64,000 bases of DNA from positions 1,550,001 through 1,614,000 of the forward strand of contig CBDEGU010000012.1 in the NCBI GenBank assembly GCA_965238045.1, given 5' to 3'. Under the pieces are notes generated by a model. It worked only from the letters and a program-made list of their open reading frames with translations, had not been told where the DNA came from and made no database searches. Of this stretch, positions 25,464 through 34,367 are shown in pieces. This DNA comes from CBDEGU01 sp965238045. Its GTDB lineage: Bacteria; Acidobacteriota; Terriglobia; Bryobacterales; UBA6623. The position numbers were made by a program, and so were the translations under genes. The stretch's first letter is position 1. Every line of letters starts with the position of its first letter.

Positions 25464-26789
25464 TCACGCACTAGCCTCTCTGAGAACCTGCCGCAATCGC
25501 CGGCCCACAATCAACTCCTCGCCCTTTTGCAGCCCGAGCGAAAAAACCGTCAGCGGACTGCCCGCGGGTACTTTCTTATCCGCAACCTTCTCATCCGCCG
25601 CCGGCTTCCGGTGAAATTCCGATACGCGAATCAGATACGGATTGTAATTCGAGAGCACCTCGATCGGCGGGCTGCCCTCGCGCAACCTCTGGCCGCACTC
25701 GGTCACCGTCATGCCGAAGCGCTCCTCGTCCCACCGCACGATCAGCTGCCGGAAGCTGTTGCTGCCACGCCGCGTGTTGATTTCCGTCTCCACTCCCGCC
25801 ACCGTCTCGGCCATCGCCGCGATGCGGCCCAGCTTCTTGTCTTGCTCGCGATACATCGTCTTGAGATCGACCGTCAGCCATTTCTCGACCGCGGCCAGGC
25901 AGCCGATGATCTCCTCCTTGCCCACCTTCAGCGGCCGGCATACGGCTCCTTCCACGGGACTGGAATTCGCCAGCGCCGCCTCGATCAGATCGCGGCGCCC
26001 CAGCAGCAAGCCGGAACACTGCGGCCCCATCAGTCCCTTGCCGCCGCTGAAGGCGTACAGATCCACGCCCATGCGCGAGTAGCGCTTCAAGTTCTCGATC
26101 GGAGGCACGCCCCCGGCCGCGTCAACGAATACAGGCACGCCCGCCTGCTTGCAAATCGAAACGATCGCGCGCAGCGGCGGCGCCTTCCCAGACCCCTTTT
26201 CCGGCTCTGGGTCGGACGGATATCCGGTATAGAGCATCGCGGCCGGACGTGCCGCCGCCGCGCGCAGCCCGTCCAGCGTCTTGACCACCTCCGGCCTGCC
26301 TCCGGCGAGCCGGATCGCGTTGTCGAAAATGCTTCTTCCGCCCCACATCAGCACCCGGTTCGTCATGCCGCCTGAATCGGGGAGCCGCCAAATCTTTTCA
26401 GCGTCGGTGCCGGCGATGCACGCGGCCGTCGCGGTGGCCATGGCCCCGGCCGCGCCGGAGGTAATCATCCCCGATTCGGCTCCCGAGATCTCGGCCAGCC
26501 GCTTCCCCACCGCCTTCTGAAGCGCGACGATGTCCACAAAATAATGCGCCGCCTCTTCCATCGCCTGACGCACTTCCGGCCACACCAGCGTCGCGCTCAA
26601 GAACGTAAACGGAATGTTCGCCATGATGAACGGCCGGACGCCGGCGCGCGTGTACACATTCGAGCCGAAGGTATGGCCTCGCACGGCGCCTTCGGCCCGG
26701 CTGGCCAGCTCACGCGCCGCGACATAGGCGACCAGTCCATAGCCGCTGGCCCTTCGGATGAATCCTCTGCGGTCCGTCCTCGCGCCCAT
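25464..26789 (-). CDS. Exported SelA-like PLP-dependent enzyme (paralogue 1)
   Basis: 441 aa from ATG 26789, which has GGGAGG seven bases upstream; the frame extends seven codons further to a TTG. Tat-like signal T-D-R-R-G-F-I-R-R-A-S. PLP fold of the SelA/D-glucosaminate-6-phosphate ammonia-lyase type: G-A-A-G-A at ~113, D223 in V-F-V-D-A-A-G-G and the Schiff-base lysine K251 in F-S-G-G-K-G-L-M-G-P-Q. It is not a true selenocysteine synthase, as the Tat signal and lack of selB/selD nearby show. A paralogue lies at 51323-52912. Reaction unknown; beta-elimination on an amino acid or amino sugar is plausible. Confidence 0.78.
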   Translation of the reverse strand: MGARTDRRGFIRRASGYGLVAYVAARELASRAEGAVRGHTFGSNVYTRAGVRPFIMANIPFTFLSATLVWPEVRQAMEEAAHYFVDIVALQKAVGKRLAEISGAESGMITSGAAGAMATATAACIAGTDAEKIWRLPDSGGMTNRVLMWGGRSIFDNAIRLAGGRPEVVKTLDGLRAAAARPAAMLYTGYPSDPEPEKGSGKAPPLRAIVSICKQAGVPVFVDAAGGVPPIENLKRYSRMGVDLYAFSGGKGLMGPQCSGLLLGRRDLIEAALANSSPVEGAVCRPLKVGKEEIIGCLAAVEKWLTVDLKTMYREQDKKLGRIAAMAETVAGVETEINTRRGSNSFRQLIVRWDEERFGMTVTECGQRLREGSPPIEVLSNYNPYLIRVSEFHRKPAADEKVADKKVPAGSPLTVFSLGLQKGEELIVGRRLRQVLREASA

Positions 26790-26945
26790 TTCAAGCCTCC
26801 CGCCTTTCAATGATGACTAACAGCTTATGCCCTCCGCTCCAAGGATGCCAGCGGCCGGGCGGCGCTCGCTCGCCCTTTGCGACGATGTGTTAGCCTGTGT
26901 CACAGGCGTTCTCCAGGCGTTCTCGGTCCCCTGTGGAGAGTGATC

Positions 26946-28340
26946 TTGACCGAGTCACAAGTATCAAATCCATCTATTCTTGAAAGTCTGCGCCGCAACC
27001 CGCTCCTGCAAGCGATTTCGATCGGGATGCTGGCCCTTATCCTTCAGATCCCCGTCTTCTTCATCGACGGCCTGGTTGGCGAGCGCGAACGAACCCGCCG
27101 GTCGGCGATCACCGAAATCACCTCGAAGTGGGGAGAAGCCCAGCAGGTCTTCGGACCTTTCCTCGTCATCGCGTATCGCCAGCTTCGCGAAGAGAAGCTC
27201 GAAGACGGCAAGACGAGAGTCCGCGAATTTATGGCCCACGCAACCTTCCTGCCCCGCGATCTAACCATCGACGGCGACCTCGAAACAGAAGTTCGCTACC
27301 GTGGCATTTTCGAGGCTCCTGTCTATCGCTCGAAAGTAACACTGGCCGGTTCGTTCGCGCGCCCGGATTTCTCGTCTTGGGCCGTCCCCGATGAAGACAT
27401 TTTTTGGGACCGCGCCCAGTTGATCATCGAAGTGACCGACCCGCGCGCCATCCAGAACCCCGTGCAAGTTCACTGGGGGGAGACCGCCATCGCGTTCCAA
27501 CCGGGAACCGGGCAGCGCCGCACCGAACGTTCAGGAATTCACGCGCCGCTCGCGGGTCACATGGAGGGAGCCTCGTTCGCTTTTTCCACCGAACTCGACC
27601 TCAATGGCAGCGTCTTTCTGCACTTCGCGCCGCTGGGACGAAACACGCAAGTGCGCCTTGCCGGCGACTGGCCCGACCCGAGTTTTCAGGGCAACTGGCT
27701 GCCCGTGGAGCGAGAGGTAAACGACGCCGGCTTCAGTGCCCGCTGGAACATCCCCTACCTCGGGAGGAACTATCCGCAAAGCTGGCTCGCCGGCGTCAAC
27801 AACAAGCCCATCACCGCGTCGCAGTTCGGCGTCGACCTGATCACGCCCGTGGACGCTTACCGTATGGCCGAGCGCAGCCTCAAGTACGAACTGCTCTTCC
27901 TGGGGCTTACCTTCGTGATGGTTTGGATGTTTGAGATCCTGCTGGGGCTGCGCCTGCACCTGATTCAATACGCTCTGATCGGCGCCGCCCTGTGCATGTT
28001 CTATCTGCTCGAACTCTCGCTCGCCGAGCATCTCGGTTTCGGCGTCGCCTACGCACTGGCCGCGGCCTCGGTCATCGCGCTGGTGACGTTCTATGGCTTC
28101 GCGGCGCTGGGCTCGGCCCGGCGCGGCGCGACCGTCGGGGCGGTTCTCACCGGCCTCTACGCCTGCCTCTATATGCTCATTCAGTTGGTGGAATACGCAC
28201 TGCTGGTTGGCTCGATCGGTCTGTTCCTCACGCTGGCCGTCATCATGTATCTAACCCGTCACGTCGACTGGGGACGCCCGCTGGCGGCTGCTCCCAACGC
28301 TCAAGCACCCGGCTCGTCAGCCGCGACCGATCGAAGTTAG
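26946..28340 (+). CDS. creD: Inner membrane protein CreD-like
   Basis: 464 aa from TTG 26946, chosen because GGAGAG lies five bases before it; GTG 26940 is also in frame. The N-terminal N-P-L-L-Q-A-I-S-I-G-M-L-A-L..P-V-F-F-I-D-G-L-V-G-E-R and a long periplasmic beta domain are typical of CreD, and five or six membrane helices follow from residue ~320. CreD is linked to envelope stress in enterobacteria, but no creBC regulator is next to it here. Confidence 0.88.
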   Translation: MTESQVSNPSILESLRRNPLLQAISIGMLALILQIPVFFIDGLVGERERTRRSAITEITSKWGEAQQVFGPFLVIAYRQLREEKLEDGKTRVREFMAHATFLPRDLTIDGDLETEVRYRGIFEAPVYRSKVTLAGSFARPDFSSWAVPDEDIFWDRAQLIIEVTDPRAIQNPVQVHWGETAIAFQPGTGQRRTERSGIHAPLAGHMEGASFAFSTELDLNGSVFLHFAPLGRNTQVRLAGDWPDPSFQGNWLPVEREVNDAGFSARWNIPYLGRNYPQSWLAGVNNKPITASQFGVDLITPVDAYRMAERSLKYELLFLGLTFVMVWMFEILLGLRLHLIQYALIGAALCMFYLLELSLAEHLGFGVAYALAAASVIALVTFYGFAALGSARRGATVGAVLTGLYACLYMLIQLVEYALLVGSIGLFLTLAVIMYLTRHVDWGRPLAAAPNAQAPGSSAATDRS

Positions 28341-28470
28341 ACTGGCCGGTAGCGACCGCTCCCGTGAGGCGTGACTGTCATGTCGCGCAGACATCTCGCG
28401 CCGGCATCTCGCGCAGACGTCTCGCGGCAAGCTTCCGCCATGTGCGACACTCCACTTGGCGGAAACGTTT

Positions 28471-29640
28471 ATGGCCTCCCCGCAACCCAAGAAGCTCGCC
28501 GCGATCATGACCGTCCTGCTCGGCGGACGCGCTTCCCATGGCCGTGCGATCTTGGGCCGCTATTTTCTCGGCTACAACTTTAACGGTCAGCCGCCTTGGC
28601 CCCGCTCCTATGTCGCGTCGATGTTCACCCACCAAACTCCGGAGGACGACATCAGCCGCGAGTGGAGCCGCCGCTATGGTGTCCCCGTATTCCGCACCGT
28701 GCACGAAGCGCTCACGCTCGGCGGCGAAGACCTCGCCGTCGACGGCGTCCTGCTCATCGGCGAGCACGGCGACTACCCCTTGAATGACAAGGGCCAGAAG
28801 CTCTATCCGCGTTTCGAGTTGTTTCTTGAAATCACCGACACCTTCCGCCGCGCCGGCCGGGCCGTGCCTGTCTTTAACGACAAACATCTCTCGTATAGCT
28901 GGATCAAGGCCAAACGGATGTACGACATTTCCCGCGAACTGGACTTCCCGATGATGGCCGGTTCGTCCGTGCCGGTCAGCTACCGCGAGCCGGACTGGGA
29001 CCTGCCCCGGGGCACGCCGCTGTCCAAAGCAGCCGCTGTTGCCTACGGCGGCAGGGAGGCCTACGCCTATCACATGATCGAGGGAATGCAATCGGTCGTC
29101 GAGAGACGAAAGGGCGGCGAATCCGGCCTTGCCTGGACGCAGTGTCTGGAAGGCGACGCCGTCTGGAACTATCTCGACCGCACGCGCTGGGCGAGGACAC
29201 TCTTCGACGCGGCCTTGTCTCGCGCCCGGCGCCGCGAACCTGGCGAGCCGCGACAACTTGTCAAACAGCCGCTCGCCTATCTGTTCGGCTATCGCGACGG
29301 TTTGGAAGCCGCAACATTTCTCATGAACGGCCTGTTGAGCGATTTTACCGTCGCCGTCCAGCCCCAGGACGATCCTGACCCTCTCTCGGTGCTGCTGTGG
29401 CTTGAGTACAAACAGCCGGTGCGGCACTTTGCTTGCTTAGTCCAGATGGTCGACCCGATGTTCCAGACCGGCGCGCCACTCTACCCGGTCGAGCGCACTC
29501 TTCTGGTGAGCGGTATGCTCGACTTCGCGATGGAATCCCGCATCCGGGGCCATCAGCGCATCGAGACGCCGCAACTCGATGTCAGCTACCCATCGCCGCG
29601 CGAGTCGCACTACTGCAAGGGGCGGCCGCCTTGGGGCTAG
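28471..29640 (+). CDS. Conserved protein of unknown function, 389 aa
   Basis: Starts at ATG 28471 (M-A-S-P-Q-P-K-K-L-A-A-I-M-T). The first ~130 residues read like a Rossmann-type domain (L-A-A-I-M-T..H, G-V-P-V-F-R-T-V-H-E-A-L, D-G-V-L-L-I-G-E-H-G-D-Y), similar in layout to the NAD-binding half of Gfo/Idh/MocA proteins, but there is no G-x-G-x-x-G. No signal peptide. The end is rich in charged residues and finishes H-Y-C-K-G-R-P-P-W-G. I do not recognise a named family; relatives occur in acidobacteria and planctomycetes as hypothetical proteins. Confidence 0.7.
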   Translation: MASPQPKKLAAIMTVLLGGRASHGRAILGRYFLGYNFNGQPPWPRSYVASMFTHQTPEDDISREWSRRYGVPVFRTVHEALTLGGEDLAVDGVLLIGEHGDYPLNDKGQKLYPRFELFLEITDTFRRAGRAVPVFNDKHLSYSWIKAKRMYDISRELDFPMMAGSSVPVSYREPDWDLPRGTPLSKAAAVAYGGREAYAYHMIEGMQSVVERRKGGESGLAWTQCLEGDAVWNYLDRTRWARTLFDAALSRARRREPGEPRQLVKQPLAYLFGYRDGLEAATFLMNGLLSDFTVAVQPQDDPDPLSVLLWLEYKQPVRHFACLVQMVDPMFQTGAPLYPVERTLLVSGMLDFAMESRIRGHQRIETPQLDVSYPSPRESHYCKGRPPWG

Positions 29641-29788
29641 CCTTGGGATTAGGCAGTTCGCCGCCGGGTGAGTCCTCGCCCGGCGCTTCGCCTCCTTAAC
29701 CGTCAGCGCTTCAATCGTACTATCGTAGGGAAGACGGCTCGCCGGGGGCGGAGCCGGATTGCCTTTCTCGGGTTTCGAGGTGTTGCCG

Positions 29789-31333
29789 ATGAAGATGCGA
29801 ATGCTTCTGATCGTTTTGCTGGCCGCGGCCGCCATGCCGGCACAAAGCCGCAAGCCGCTGATCGCTATTGCCGGCATCAGCCATGAATCGAATTCCTTCA
29901 ATGTGCATCCGACGCGCCTGGAAGATTTTCGCCAGAGCCCCGAGGTTGCCCGCGAAGACTTTACGCGCGAGGCGGCCAAGACCAGCACCACCGTCAGTGG
30001 CTATGTCGAGGGCGCGAAACGATTCGGACTCGACCTCTATCCGACGGTCGTTGTCCGCGCGCGCCCCAAAGGCCCGGTTACCGATCACGCTTTCAACACC
30101 CTTTCGGCTCGAATTCTTGCCGAACTCAAGAGCGCGCCGAAGCTCGACGGGATTCTGCTGGCTCTGCACGGAGCCATGGTCGTCGAAAGTTATCCGAGCG
30201 GCGACGCGGAGCTGACAAGGCGGGTTCGTGAGGCCATGGGGCCCGAGATCCCGATTATCGTCACGCACGACTTCCATGCCAATGTCACCCCCGACATCGT
30301 GAAGTATTCCGATGTGCTCATCACCTACAAAGAGAACCCTCACCTCGACACCAAGGCGCGCGGCATTCAGGCGGCCAAAATCATGGCCGGCATGGTTCGA
30401 GACGAAGTAAGGCCAACGCAGGCCGTCGTGAAACCGCCGATGATGTACAACATCGTCTATCAGTACACCTCGGTCGAGCCGCTCGCGCCGATAGTCCGCG
30501 CGAGCCGCAACCTCGAGGAGAACCCGAAAATTCTCGCCGTCAGCGTCTCGGGCGGCTATCAGTACGCCGATGTGCCCTGGATGGGGCCGAGCGTCGTGGT
30601 CGTGACCGACAATGATCCGGAACTGGCCCAGCGCGAGGCGCAGCGTCTCTCGGACATGCTCTGGGATACACGCGGCCAGCTTACGTTGCGCGTACCCTCG
30701 CCGGCCGAAGCGGTCAAAAAAGCCATGGAAGGTGACAAGTTTCCCGCCGTGCTGATCGACATGGGAGACAACATCGGTGGCGGCACCCCGGGCAACAGCA
30801 CCTTTATTCTCGACGAACTGATCCAACAAAAAGCCGAGGGCTGGGTCATGGTGATTGCCGATCCCGCGGCCGCCAAGACGGCTTTCCAGGCAGGCGTCGG
30901 CGCGTCGTTCGACATGGCCGTGGGAGGTAAGACCGACGACATGCACGGCAAGCCTGTTCGTGTTCGCGGACGAGTTCGCTCGCTGCACGAGGGCCGCTAT
31001 CTCGAGCCGGCAGTCCGCCACGGAGGCCGGCGCTATTACGAGATGGGCCGTACCGCCGTCATCATGGTGGAGGGGTCCACGCTCGACATGCCCAGCCTGC
31101 TGGTGCTCACCACCCAGCGGTCGAGCCCCAATAGCCTCCACCAGCTCATCAGCAACGGCATCTATCCCGAGCGGCAGAAGATTCTCGTCGCCAAGGGCTG
31201 CATCGCTCCCCGCGCGGCCTATGAGCCCATCGCCGGCGTGATGATGGAGGTCGACAGCCCGGGCGCGACCGCCGTCAACCCGGCGCGCTTTGAGTACAAG
31301 CGCGTGCGCCAGCCGCTGTTTGGTCTCAAGTAA
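29789..31333 (+). CDS. Exported M81-family metallopeptidase (MlrC-like)
   Basis: 514 aa from ATG 29789, with GAGG eight bases upstream and a signal peptide of about 18 residues (ending M-P-A-Q-S). G-I-S-H-E-S-N-S-F, L-A-L-H-G-A-M, T-H-D-F-H-A-N and N-P-H-L-D hold the histidines and aspartates of the zinc site of M81 (microcystinase C-like). The name comes from the microcystin pathway, but M81 proteins in soil bacteria have other, unknown peptide substrates. Very long open frames on the opposite strand are shadows of it. Confidence 0.9.
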   Translation: MKMRMLLIVLLAAAAMPAQSRKPLIAIAGISHESNSFNVHPTRLEDFRQSPEVAREDFTREAAKTSTTVSGYVEGAKRFGLDLYPTVVVRARPKGPVTDHAFNTLSARILAELKSAPKLDGILLALHGAMVVESYPSGDAELTRRVREAMGPEIPIIVTHDFHANVTPDIVKYSDVLITYKENPHLDTKARGIQAAKIMAGMVRDEVRPTQAVVKPPMMYNIVYQYTSVEPLAPIVRASRNLEENPKILAVSVSGGYQYADVPWMGPSVVVVTDNDPELAQREAQRLSDMLWDTRGQLTLRVPSPAEAVKKAMEGDKFPAVLIDMGDNIGGGTPGNSTFILDELIQQKAEGWVMVIADPAAAKTAFQAGVGASFDMAVGGKTDDMHGKPVRVRGRVRSLHEGRYLEPAVRHGGRRYYEMGRTAVIMVEGSTLDMPSLLVLTTQRSSPNSLHQLISNGIYPERQKILVAKGCIAPRAAYEPIAGVMMEVDSPGATAVNPARFEYKRVRQPLFGLK

Positions 31334-31355
31334 AACCCGATAAGGCTCCAAGCGA

Positions 31356-32198
31356 ATGAGGACAGATGAATCGCGGCGGACGCTCCGTTGCGGAAAACAC
31401 CTTCTGACGCTGGATCGCGTCTTGATCATGGGAGTGCTCAATGTGACTCCCGATTCCTTCTCCGATGGCGGACGGTATCTCGACGCCGGCAAGGCGATCG
31501 CGCGGGGACGCCAACTGATCGCCGACGGAGCGGACATTCTCGATATCGGAGGTGAGAGCACCAGGCCAGGGTCGGATCCGGTCTCGGAAGAGGAAGAACT
31601 CCAGCGAGTCGAACCCGTCATCAAGGGTCTGCTGGCCGATGCCGAAGTGCCTCTTTCGATCGACACTTGCAAGCCAGCTGTCGCCCGGCGCTGTCTCGAT
31701 CTGGGCGTGACCATGCTCAATGATGTGACCGCTTTGCGGCAGCCCGAGATGATGGAAGTCGCCGCCAGCCACGACGTTCCGGTGATCCTCATGCACATGC
31801 TGGGCGAACCCAAGACCATGCAGGACGACATCTCCTACGATGATGTCGCCGCCGAGGTGAAGGCTTATCTCGGCGAGCGCGCCCGCGAGGCCGCCAGCCG
31901 CGGCGTCGGCCAGATCATCGTCGATCCTGGCATAGGCTTCGGCAAGACGACCCACCACAACTTGACATTGCTCCAGCGGCTGGGCGAATTCAAGGAGCTG
32001 CCCTATCCACTGCTGATCGGCGTTTCCCGCAAGTCTTTCATTGGGAATATGACAGGCGCCGAGCCCGGCGACCGGCTTGGCGGGACGCTGGCGGCGATGA
32101 CGGCCGCCATCCTCAGCGGCGCGGATATCGTCCGAGTTCACGACGTCGCCGAATGCCGGCAGGCGGCTCGCATCGCCGAGGGGATCCGAAGCGCTTGA
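31356..32198 (+). CDS. folP: Dihydropteroate synthase
   Basis: 280 aa. Condenses 6-hydroxymethyl-dihydropterin diphosphate with p-aminobenzoate. Motifs M-G-V-L-N-V-T-P-D-S-F-S-D-G-G (residue ~27), I-L-D-I-G-G-E-S-T-R-P-G and G-I-G-F-G-K-T complete the TIM-barrel substrate sites. Its TGA overlaps the folB start (TGATG at 32196), so folP-folB-folK form one translationally coupled folate operon. Confidence 0.97.
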   Translation: MRTDESRRTLRCGKHLLTLDRVLIMGVLNVTPDSFSDGGRYLDAGKAIARGRQLIADGADILDIGGESTRPGSDPVSEEEELQRVEPVIKGLLADAEVPLSIDTCKPAVARRCLDLGVTMLNDVTALRQPEMMEVAASHDVPVILMHMLGEPKTMQDDISYDDVAAEVKAYLGERAREAASRGVGQIIVDPGIGFGKTTHHNLTLLQRLGEFKELPYPLLIGVSRKSFIGNMTGAEPGDRLGGTLAAMTAAILSGADIVRVHDVAECRQAARIAEGIRSA

Positions 32199-32557
32199 TG
32201 GATCGTATCTTCATCCGCGGCGCCCGGTTTCAACTCCGCATCGGCGTCACCGAGCAGGAGAGGGAGCATCCTCGCGAAGTGATCCTCGATATCGAACTTG
32301 GCGTCGATACCAGCAAAGCCGCCGGCGAGGATGACCTGGCCTTCACCGTCTGTTACGACGAAGTGCAACGCTTTGCCGCCGAGGTGCTCTCACGCCGGCG
32401 ATACCATCTGCTCGAAACGCTGGCGCGGGACCTTGCTGGCGAGATCCTGCGCCGCTTTGAGGTCGAGGAAGTTTTCCTGCGTGTGACGAAACCGAGTGCC
32501 TTGCCGGGCCGCGCCGATTGTGCCGGCGTCGAGATCACCCGGAGCCGTCATGACTGA
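32198..32557 (+). CDS. folB: Dihydroneopterin aldolase
   Basis: 119 aa. Converts dihydroneopterin to 6-hydroxymethyl-dihydropterin. Starts at ATG 32198 inside the folP stop. R-I-F-I-R-G-A-R-F, G-V-T-E-Q-E-R, a central Y-D-E-V and L-L-E-T-L-A (catalytic-site Tyr and Glu regions), and V-T-K-P-S-A-L-P at the end are family marks. The stop overlaps folK by eight bases. Confidence 0.95.
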   Translation: MDRIFIRGARFQLRIGVTEQEREHPREVILDIELGVDTSKAAGEDDLAFTVCYDEVQRFAAEVLSRRRYHLLETLARDLAGEILRRFEVEEVFLRVTKPSALPGRADCAGVEITRSRHD

Positions 32558-33077
32558 GGTCTATATTGGCATGGGGTCGAACCTCGGAGATCGCCTCTCC
32601 AATCTCCGGCGAGGGCTAGAATGGGTGGCGGAGCGCTACGCCGTCGAGGGTGTCTCGCCGGTGTATGAAACCGATCCGGTCGGGTACCTCCCGCAAGGGT
32701 TGTTCTACAACGTGGTTGCCCGTTTGAGGGTGGCGACTCCGGCGGCCGAGCTGCTGGCGTTCCTGCTCTCGGTCGAGAGCAGGCTCGGTCGGGTCCGGCG
32801 GGTGCCGGGGGGGGCTCGCAGGCTGGATCTGGATATTCTCTTCTATGGCAGCGAGGTGATGGACCGTCCGGGAGTGGTGATTCCGCACCCTAGGCTGCAC
32901 GAGAGGGCGTTCGTCCTCGTGCCGCTGCAAGAGCTTGCGCCGGACTTCGTGCACCCGGTCTTGGGACGGACAGTCCGCGAAATGGCGCTAAAGGTGGGAC
33001 GGGACGGGGTAAGACGAGTTGAATCCCAGTGGTGGGCCAAACCCGCGGTGTCCGAGCCCGAGGCGGCGGCCGAGTAG
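32550..33077 (+). CDS. folK: 2-amino-4-hydroxy-6-hydroxymethyldihydropteridine diphosphokinase
   Basis: 175 aa from ATG 32550. G-S-N-L-G-D-R at residue 9, V-Y-E-T-D-P-V-G, G-G-A-R-R-L-D-L-D-I-L-F-Y and I-P-H-P-R-L-H-E-R-A-F-V are the HPPK signatures, including the two metal aspartates. It overlaps folB, and closes the folate operon. The C-terminal ~20 residues are a variable extension. Confidence 0.96.
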   Translation: MTEVYIGMGSNLGDRLSNLRRGLEWVAERYAVEGVSPVYETDPVGYLPQGLFYNVVARLRVATPAAELLAFLLSVESRLGRVRRVPGGARRLDLDILFYGSEVMDRPGVVIPHPRLHERAFVLVPLQELAPDFVHPVLGRTVREMALKVGRDGVRRVESQWWAKPAVSEPEAAAE

Positions 33078-33092
33078 AAGCAGAACCGGCTT

Positions 33093-34103
33093 TTATGCCT
33101 TGTCGCCCGAGAATTGTTCGACACGCCTGATGGTTTCATCCAGCGGAGCGCCGCCAGGCACTTCCTGGACCGTGTACCGGGGATGGAGGCCGATGGGCCG
33201 TGCGCTGATCTCGTCGAGGCGGAGCCCGTCCCTGGCGACTTGTCCGGTAAGCTCTCGAAGCGGCTCGCCAAGCTCCGAAAGGCTGATCGTATCGCCCAGA
33301 GCGACGATCGTGTCACGACTCCAGCGGTAGAGATACACCTGCCGCCGCAACGAGTCGCGAAGCAGCGACAAGAAATGCTGGACCACCTGCTCGGCGGCCT
33401 TGTCGTCGTGACGGCGGCTCAGGGAATCGAGTTTTTCGAGCCGAATGACGGCCAAGACAAAGGGGACTTCTTGGCGCGCCAGATCCTCGAGATATCGTTC
33501 GGCATGACGCCGTCCCGGCGTGCGGTTCAGTGCCTGGGTCGATACAAACTTGCTAATCACCTGGGCTTCGGCGCGCACGCGCTGAATACCTGTCTGTAGT
33601 TCCGCCATGACTTCTCCTGACTCGGTTTGCTGCCGGCTCACGGTCGTTTCCAGATGACCGACCCGCTCCGAGAGAGCGCGCCGCAGGGTCGAGATATCCT
33701 CCGTATTTCCGACGATTTTCAGGGATCGCACCGACCGATGGAGTTTCTCGTAGTAACCCCGGTTGGACTGGTCGAGCTTGGCGGCTGTTTCCGCGAGCAG
33801 ACCGATGATTCCGGTAAACTCCTGCTCCCGCTTGCTGAAATCGCGCTCCATCGCGTCCCATCGCGAATGCAGAATTTCGGCGACATCGTCGTCGGATGTC
33901 CCGTCTTTCCCGCTCTGCTCCGGATCGGCCAAGCGCTCGAGCCACGCGGACAACTGGTCGGCGAAGCGCGCCCGTTCTTCCTCGTCGCCCGAGGGCATGC
34001 GCTCCTCGGTGACGCGCAGTATGCACACGATTGTGCCCAAACAGCTTCCGTTGCCGGCCGCCGGAGACGGCTCGCCGCCGAGATGTTTCTTAATCGAGAT
34101 CAT
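33093..34103 (-). CDS. Degenerate GGDEF-like cytoplasmic protein
   Basis: 336 aa. Residues ~35-185 are acidic and helical, probably coiled coil. Residues ~195-330 resemble a diguanylate-cyclase fold (P-F-V-L-A-V-I-R-L-E-K-L..R-H-D-D-K-A-A-E-Q-V-V-Q-H-F), but where G-G-D-E-F should be the protein reads W-S-R-D-T-I-V. It therefore cannot make c-di-GMP; it may bind nucleotides or act as a scaffold. Convergent with folK, 15 bases apart. Confidence 0.6.
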   Translation of the reverse strand: MISIKKHLGGEPSPAAGNGSCLGTIVCILRVTEERMPSGDEEERARFADQLSAWLERLADPEQSGKDGTSDDDVAEILHSRWDAMERDFSKREQEFTGIIGLLAETAAKLDQSNRGYYEKLHRSVRSLKIVGNTEDISTLRRALSERVGHLETTVSRQQTESGEVMAELQTGIQRVRAEAQVISKFVSTQALNRTPGRRHAERYLEDLARQEVPFVLAVIRLEKLDSLSRRHDDKAAEQVVQHFLSLLRDSLRRQVYLYRWSRDTIVALGDTISLSELGEPLRELTGQVARDGLRLDEISARPIGLHPRYTVQEVPGGAPLDETIRRVEQFSGDKA

Positions 34104-34139
34104 GCGGATGCACTAGCCTCGTCTCCGCGCCCCGTCTCG

Positions 34140-34170
34140 GTCCCAGGCGCCTGGGGCAGGTGCCTGGGAC
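34140..34170. repeat. Palindromic hairpin element
   Basis: GTCCCAGGC (34140-34148) pairs with GCCTGGGAC (34162-34170), and CCCAGGCGCCTGGG (34142-34155) is itself a perfect palindrome, so two mutually exclusive hairpins are possible. It lies in the 264-base divergent interval between the GGDEF-like gene and 34368. Function is unknown; it resembles REP-type elements. Confidence 0.55.
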
Positions 34171-34367
34171 AACAGAGTGCGGGCGCCGGACAAGCGCCAT
34201 GGGATCAATCGGCAGGTTGGAGTAAACTTCTGAGGCAGCCCCGCCGCTTTCCCCCGTCTCGCAGCCCTCGGCGATGTCTGCTTCCTCTGGCGCCGCCCCA
34301 GCTCCGGTCCCCCAACCTCCCAACTCCCAACCGCGGCCGATGAGAATCGGCGCGGTCTTTTGCCATA

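Noticed and set aside
29720..31831. 703-codon open frame on the minus strand
   Set aside because: It mirrors the M81 peptidase and folP genes; its composition (His, Arg, Asp-rich) is that of a shadow frame.
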